The position numbers and the translations under genes were made by a program. A stretch of DNA of 37,444 bases from Actinomycetes bacterium (GTDB lineage Bacteria > Actinomycetota > Acidimicrobiia > Acidimicrobiales > Bog-793), in assembly GCA_021803215.1 (NCBI GenBank), contig JAJZLV010000071.1:1-37444 (forward strand), read 5' to 3'. Each line of letters begins with the position of its first letter. Positions within the stretch are counted from its first letter, which is position 1. The notes below the pieces were generated by a model, which had not been told where the DNA came from, did not search any database, and worked only from the letters and a program-made list of their open reading frames with translations. Shown here one piece after another: positions 33,581 through 37,444 of the stretch.

Positions 33581-34006
33581 TTGTCGCTGGATGCCGAGTG
33601 CGACCTTGCACCAAGCGGCAGCTCGCCAGCCGCCGCCAGGTCGTTTGTTGCAAGAATGCTGAGGCTCTGGGGCTTGAGCGAGCTCGAGGACGTCACCGCG
33701 CTTCTTGCAAGCGAGCTCGTGACCAATTCGGTTCTCCATGCATCGACGCCGATGCGACTCCGACTGCAGCTCGAGCCACCCTCTCTCCGCGTCGCGGTCG
33801 AGGACGGCGCCCCGCAGCTACCGCAGAGCCTTCCTCTCAGCCCGAGCTCGGACCGGGGAAGGGGGCTGTGGATGATCGAGCGGCTGAGCCGTCGCTGGGG
33901 TGCGACGCCCTCATCGGCCGGCAAGACCGTCTGGTTCGAGCTGGAGATCGAGGCGACCGGCGACGGCAGAGAGGAACGGTCGCCGAGAGAGGGCGCTCTC
34001 TCCTGA
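33581..34006 (+). CDS. RsbW-like histidine-kinase-type ATPase (anti-sigma regulatory)
   Basis: A small single-domain ATPase of about 141 residues. The N-box is ASELVTNSVLHA, the G1 region SSDRGRGLWMIERLSRRWG, and the end GKTVWFELEIE, the layout of RsbW/SpoIIAB-type proteins and actinobacterial ATP-binding regulators. In that family the protein sequesters a sigma factor or phosphorylates an anti-sigma antagonist. No sigma factor or antagonist is adjacent. The start is uncertain: TTG at 33581 after AGGAGG is preferred, while an ATG at 33527 would add an Arg-rich lead without an SD. Divergent from the lipoprotein. Confidence 0.78.
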   Translation: MSLDAECDLAPSGSSPAAARSFVARMLRLWGLSELEDVTALLASELVTNSVLHASTPMRLRLQLEPPSLRVAVEDGAPQLPQSLPLSPSSDRGRGLWMIERLSRRWGATPSSAGKTVWFELEIEATGDGREERSPREGALS

Positions 34007-34074
34007 GCGGCGCGGCATAGCGCCGCGGCCGAAGCGGCGAGCGGCGAGCTCGCAACCAGGGTAGTAAGGGGGGC

Positions 34075-34956
34075 GTGCTCTACATCGGAACGACTCGCCA
34101 CCTAGAAGAGCTGGACGGCTCTTACACCCTGGCTCTCGACGTCTCCGTCACGTCCATCACTACGCAGCGGGGTGGTCCTTCTTTCGTCCTTCTCGACGGA
34201 GAACGGATCGCTCGCATCAACGAGCTCGACGTGACGCCGATCGCCGAGCTCTCTGGAGCTCGGGCGCAGTCGATCGCCCTGGTCGACCGCTCGGAGCTGC
34301 TGGTCGGGCTGGAGGGCGCTTCGCTCTCTCTGCTGGCTTCCGACGGCCGCCTCGCCCGCCTCGAGGCGTTCGAGAGCGTTCCGGGTCGCCAGGGCTGGGA
34401 GAACCCGGCCGGCCCGGAACCGGCCGTGCGCTCGATCGCCGTCTCCGGCGGCAGCTGGTACGTGGCCGTGCACGTCGGCGGGCTCTGGCGTTCCGAGGAC
34501 CGGGGAAGAAGCTGGCAGCAGCTCCTCGAGCCGGGACGCGACGTCCACGAGGTGGCCACCAGCGGGGCGGGGCTATGTGTCGCGACCGCCGGTGGCTTCG
34601 GCTGGAGCGACGACGGCGGCGAGAGCTGGCGGTGGAGCACCGAGGGCCTGCACGCCCCGTACTGCCGGGCAGTGGCGCTGAGCGGCGAGACCGTCTACCT
34701 CTCTGCCTCTACCGGGCCACGCACGGCGGACGGACGGCTCTACCGAGCCCGGCTCGGCGAGGCATTCTCGGTCTGCGGGGGGAGCCTCTTCTCCTCGTTC
34801 CCGGCCAACATCGACACCGGCACCGTCGCCGCCGACGGCTCTGGAGTCGCTTTCGGCACCTCCAGCGGACAGGCCTACCGCTCGGACGACGGCGGCGAGA
34901 GCTGGCGACAGGTGGCCTCGGAGATGCGGCCCGTCACCTTCTGCCGCTTCGCCTGA
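34075..34956 (+). CDS. BNR/Asp-box beta-propeller protein
   Basis: A 293-residue protein with repeated beta-propeller character. Three Asp-box motifs (SxDxGxxW) are visible: SEDRGRSW near residue 140, SDDGGESW near 179 and SDDGGESW near 270. No signal peptide is present, so it is probably cytoplasmic. The start GTG (VLYIGTTRHLEELDGSYTLA) has AAGGGGGG upstream. BNR-type propellers of this kind are often annotated as sialidase-like or photosynthesis-system-like, but no glycosidase active site is identifiable and the function is unknown. It starts 68 bases after the RsbW-like gene on the same strand. Confidence 0.8.
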   Translation: MLYIGTTRHLEELDGSYTLALDVSVTSITTQRGGPSFVLLDGERIARINELDVTPIAELSGARAQSIALVDRSELLVGLEGASLSLLASDGRLARLEAFESVPGRQGWENPAGPEPAVRSIAVSGGSWYVAVHVGGLWRSEDRGRSWQQLLEPGRDVHEVATSGAGLCVATAGGFGWSDDGGESWRWSTEGLHAPYCRAVALSGETVYLSASTGPRTADGRLYRARLGEAFSVCGGSLFSSFPANIDTGTVAADGSGVAFGTSSGQAYRSDDGGESWRQVASEMRPVTFCRFA

Positions 34957-34979
34957 GCCGGGCAGCGACGCCCAGCAGC

Positions 34980-36701
34980 TCAGGTTCCCCGGCTGGCAAA
35001 GCGCTCGGGCAGCTTCGCTCTGACCCAGGCGACGAGATCCTCCTCGGCGAGGATCTGAGCCTCGGCTCCGAGCGGCTTCCTCGCCTTGGCCTCGACTCCT
35101 CCGCTCGCGAGGGAACGCTTCGACACGGTGAGGAGAAGCGGGCAGCCGATCAGCTCGGCGTCGGTGAACTGGACGCCGGGCCGCTCGCCGCGATCGTCGA
35201 CGAGCAGGTCGATGCCGGACGACTGCAGCCTCCTCTCGATGCGAGCGGCTGCCTCGAGACCCTCCTCTCCGATGGCACAGAGGTGGACGGCGAAAGGTGC
35301 GACGGCCGCCGGCCAGGAGAGACCGCCCTCGTCGTGGTTGGCCTCGGCTATGCAGGCGAGCAGGCGGCCGACCCCGATGCCGTAAGAGCCCATCACGATC
35401 GGCTTCTCGGTCCCGTCCTCGTCGAGGAAGTAGGCGCCGAGAGTGTCCGCGTAGCTGGTGCCGAGCTTGAAGATGTTGCCGACCTCGACTCCCCTTTCGG
35501 TGCGCAGCGGCGAGCGACAAACGACGCAGGGCTGTCCCTCCTCGACTGCCGTCAGATCCGTGATGAAATCGGCGTCATAGTCCCGGCCGAAGTTGGTGTT
35601 GCGAAGGTGGAAGCCCTCTTCGTTCGCCCCGGCCACGAGGTTGTGGCTCTCGGCGACGATCTCGTCGACGACGACCGTGGCCCGGTTCCCGACGCCGATC
35701 GGTGAGGCGTAGCCGGGGACGCAGCCGATGGCGGCGATCTCGTCTGCTGTCATGGGACGCAGCTCGGCGGCGCTCACCGCGTTGGCCAGCTTGGTCTCGT
35801 TCACCTGCATGTCGCCCCGCACCACCCCGACGACGAAACGACCGTCCGATGTGGCCTCGAAGACCACCTTGGCGGTCTTCGAGGCCGGGATGGCGAGATG
35901 GCCGGTCAGGCTCTCGATCGTCGTCGTCCCCGGCGTGGAGACCCGCTCGAGAGCCTCTGGCTTCTCGTCCGGCACCTCCGGGCGAGCAGCCCTCGCCACC
36001 TGGCGGTTCTGGGCGTAGCCGCAGGAGTCGCACAAAACGAGCGTGTCCTCGCCGATCGGGCTCAGGTACATGTACTCGCGGGCCTCGCTGCCGCCCATGA
36101 CGCCGACGTCGGCCTCGACCGCCAGCACCGGCAGCTCGCATCTGGCGAAGATCGCCAGGTAAGCCTGGTGGAGGCGGTCGTACTGGAGATCGAGGCCTCT
36201 CTCGTCCCGATCGAGGCTGTAGGCGTCTTTCATCGTGAACTCGCGCGTGCGGATGAGCCCGGCCCGCGGCCGGGGGTCGTCGCGGAACTTGAGCTGGATC
36301 TGGTAGACGAGGCGCGGCAACTGGCGCCAGGACTGCACCTCGCTCGCCGCCAGAGAGGCTGTCACCTCCTCGTGGGTGAGCGCGAGCACCATCGGACGGT
36401 CTCTCCGATCGGAGAAGCGGAGCAGCTCGGGTCCGATCTTGTCGTAGCGGCCACTGCGCTTCCAGAGCTCTCCCGGCTGGGCGAGCGGCATCGAGAGCTC
36501 CACTCCCCCGGCTGCTTCCATCTCCTCCCGCATGATCTGCTCTATCCGGCGGATGACCCGCACTGCATAGGGCAGATAGGAGAAGATCCCCTGCCCCAGC
36601 TGGCGGAGGTAGGCGCCTCGCAGCAAGAGCTGGTGGCCGGGCGTCTCGGCTCCCGCCGGGGCCTGGCGGAGGGTAACGCCGAGCTGTCGGGACATACGCA
36701 T
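34980..36701 (-). CDS. proS: Prolyl-tRNA synthetase, bacterial type
   Basis: A 573-residue class II aminoacyl-tRNA synthetase of the long bacterial type, charging tRNA-Pro. It begins SRQLGVTLRQAPAGAETPGH, then LLLRGAYLRQLGQGIFSYLP, ALTHEEVTASLAASEVQSWR and IQLKFRDDPRPRAGLIRTRE (motif 2). An editing-type insertion domain (about 220-390, with HLAIPASKTAKVVFEAT and MTADEIAAIGCVPGYASPIG) precedes motif 3 IVMGSYGIGVGRLL and the anticodon-binding domain. An in-frame TGA lies nine bases upstream of the ATG at 36701, fixing the start; no SD is visible. tRNA-Pro(TGG) is in the same window. Confidence 0.96.
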   Translation of the reverse strand: MRMSRQLGVTLRQAPAGAETPGHQLLLRGAYLRQLGQGIFSYLPYAVRVIRRIEQIMREEMEAAGGVELSMPLAQPGELWKRSGRYDKIGPELLRFSDRRDRPMVLALTHEEVTASLAASEVQSWRQLPRLVYQIQLKFRDDPRPRAGLIRTREFTMKDAYSLDRDERGLDLQYDRLHQAYLAIFARCELPVLAVEADVGVMGGSEAREYMYLSPIGEDTLVLCDSCGYAQNRQVARAARPEVPDEKPEALERVSTPGTTTIESLTGHLAIPASKTAKVVFEATSDGRFVVGVVRGDMQVNETKLANAVSAAELRPMTADEIAAIGCVPGYASPIGVGNRATVVVDEIVAESHNLVAGANEEGFHLRNTNFGRDYDADFITDLTAVEEGQPCVVCRSPLRTERGVEVGNIFKLGTSYADTLGAYFLDEDGTEKPIVMGSYGIGVGRLLACIAEANHDEGGLSWPAAVAPFAVHLCAIGEEGLEAAARIERRLQSSGIDLLVDDRGERPGVQFTDAELIGCPLLLTVSKRSLASGGVEAKARKPLGAEAQILAEEDLVAWVRAKLPERFASRGT

Positions 36702-36751
36702 CGGTAGTCAGGGACGCGGCGCTCTTGCGAGCCCGGTTCCCCATCCTCCTT

Positions 36752-37310
36752 TCAATGCGGACATGCGGTCTGCCCGCACTCCATTGCTGGCGGTCTGCTG
36801 GACACGGTGAGGCTGCGCTCGGGTATCGGATGGCCCGCGGCAGCTGCCACGGGGCCTGGCCAGGCGAGCTCGCGGCCCGGCTGCTCCACGGCGGATCGCT
36901 CCCGATGGAGCGACAGCCCGAGGTGGCCCCAGATGGCGGTCGCCCGCCGCCGGGTTGGCCCGGCCCGGCCCCGAGAGCTGCCGCGAGGCGCTAGGTGGCC
37001 GCCGTCGCGGACGACCTCTGCGCCGCGAGAGCCGACCGAGGCCCGGTCGAGCGCATGGAGGTAGGCGGCGAGCGTTCTGCAGGCTGCCCGTGACCACCTC
37101 GGAGGGCGCCGCCACCGCCAACAGCAGCGCCCCAAGCCAACGGCGAGGGACCCCGAGGACCCGGCGGCCCGGCGCCCCCACAGCTACCGGCGAGCAGTGC
37201 CCCGCGGTGTGGATCTCGCCGGAGAGCTTCTCGATGCCGGCTTCGAAGACGAGCCGCTCGCCCTCGATGGAGCCGGCTTTGATCCTCCTCACGTCGTCGG
37301 TCCTTGCCAC
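36752..37310 (-). pseudogene. Unrecognised ORF with an apparent frameshift
   Basis: Two minus-strand frames appear to form one gene. The first, from a GTG at 37310, reads VRRIKAGSIEGERLVFEAGI, then GEIHTAGHCSPVAVGAPG, RRWLGALLLAVAAPSEVVTG, after which it degrades. The second frame takes over near 37070-37085 with well-formed codons (TLAAYLHALDRASVGSRGAE, VVRDGGHLAP) and continues through SLHRERSAVEQPGRELAWPG to a stop at 36752. I do not recognise the protein. Neither start has a good SD. It precedes proS on the same strand. The whole could be a decayed gene, a sequencing slip, or partly chance; confidence is low. Confidence 0.35.
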
Positions 37311-37349
37311 CGCACCAAGTTAGGTGCTCGCCGTGGGGCCCGAGTCCTA

Positions 37350-37444
37350 TCAGCCGGGAGGCCTCCTGAGGCTCCCCGTGAGCTGCCAGGTGTGGCCCTT
37401 CGGCGCCCCGGGTAGGTTGAGCTGCAGGCTCTCTCGTTCGGCGG
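37350..37444 (-). CDS. C-terminal end of an unrecognised gene, runs off the window
   Basis: The minus strand is open from the window edge to a TGA at 37350 and reads ERESLQLNLPGAPKGHTWQL, then TGSLRRPPG. Codon use (CTG CAG CTC AAC, GGC CAC ACC) is coding-like. It is only about 30 residues, so no product can be named. It lies 39 bases before the next candidate ORF on the same strand. Confidence 0.35.
   Translation of the reverse strand, partial: AERESLQLNLPGAPKGHTWQLTGSLRRPPG

Noticed and set aside
34075-34956. Sialidase
   Set aside because: Asp boxes alone are structural; no signal peptide and no catalytic Arg triad or Asp/Tyr-Glu set can be placed.
36720-37060. T-box leader in front of proS
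   Set aside because: A GTGGCAGCTGCCGCGGG stretch resembles the T-box sequence, but the UGGN-ACCGCG core, stem I motifs and a match to the tRNA-Pro acceptor end (UGGU) are missing.

Overview
The window is GC-rich DNA with dense, mostly minus-strand operons and many GTG or TTG starts. The gene set points to a high-GC actinobacterium, probably an Acidimicrobiia-like lineage: MreBCD with a class B PBP, RNase E/G next to rplU-rpmA-obgE, and a tig-clpP-clpX-folC-ndk order. The lineage is an inference from gene order and composition; no rRNA is present to test it.

Positions 1-19837 are a core block read almost entirely on the minus strand. In transcription order it runs: trigger factor, clpP, clpX, folC, ndk; then the cell-shape operon mreB-mreC-mreD-mrdA; then RNase E/G, rplU, rpmA, yqgE and obgE; then the proline genes proB and proA; and finally a MoxR ATPase with the start of its VWA partner. 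One plus-strand HD hydrolase and an unrecognised conserved-looking protein lie between proB and proA. The most striking object here is a tandem 14-bp repeat between obgE and proB. Each unit carries an SD-like sequence and an ATG, and encodes a five-codon mini-ORF whose stop overlaps the next start, so proB sits at the end of a chain of reinitiating leader ORFs.

Positions 19922-25277 are mixed: a Ca2+/cation exchanger, tRNA-Pro(TGG), a small Smr-domain protein, a D-2-hydroxyacid dehydrogenase, a UbiA-like membrane protein with a UbiE-like methyltransferase, a nitroreductase, a GNAT protein with an apparent internal deletion, and a YbaK-type deacylase.

From about 25300 onward the DNA looks accessory and partly decayed. 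There is a 5' fragment of an RsbQ-like hydrolase, tRNA-Gly(TCC), a TnpB transposase remnant abutting that tRNA, and a class III aminotransferase/APC permease pair. Next come an Nramp-type transporter with a non-canonical metal site and a neighbouring soluble protein made of PRC-barrel, MgtE-N and CBS domains. A lipoprotein gene follows that needs two frameshifts to be read, then an RsbW-like ATPase and a BNR/Asp-box protein. proS returns the window to core function. The last 740 bases hold a probable frameshifted ORF and the tail of a further gene, neither recognised.

The most promising candidates for new biology are the self-repeating translation-initiation module in front of proB, and the Nramp + detached MgtE-sensor pair, which may form a regulated Mg2+ uptake system with a structured RNA leader.
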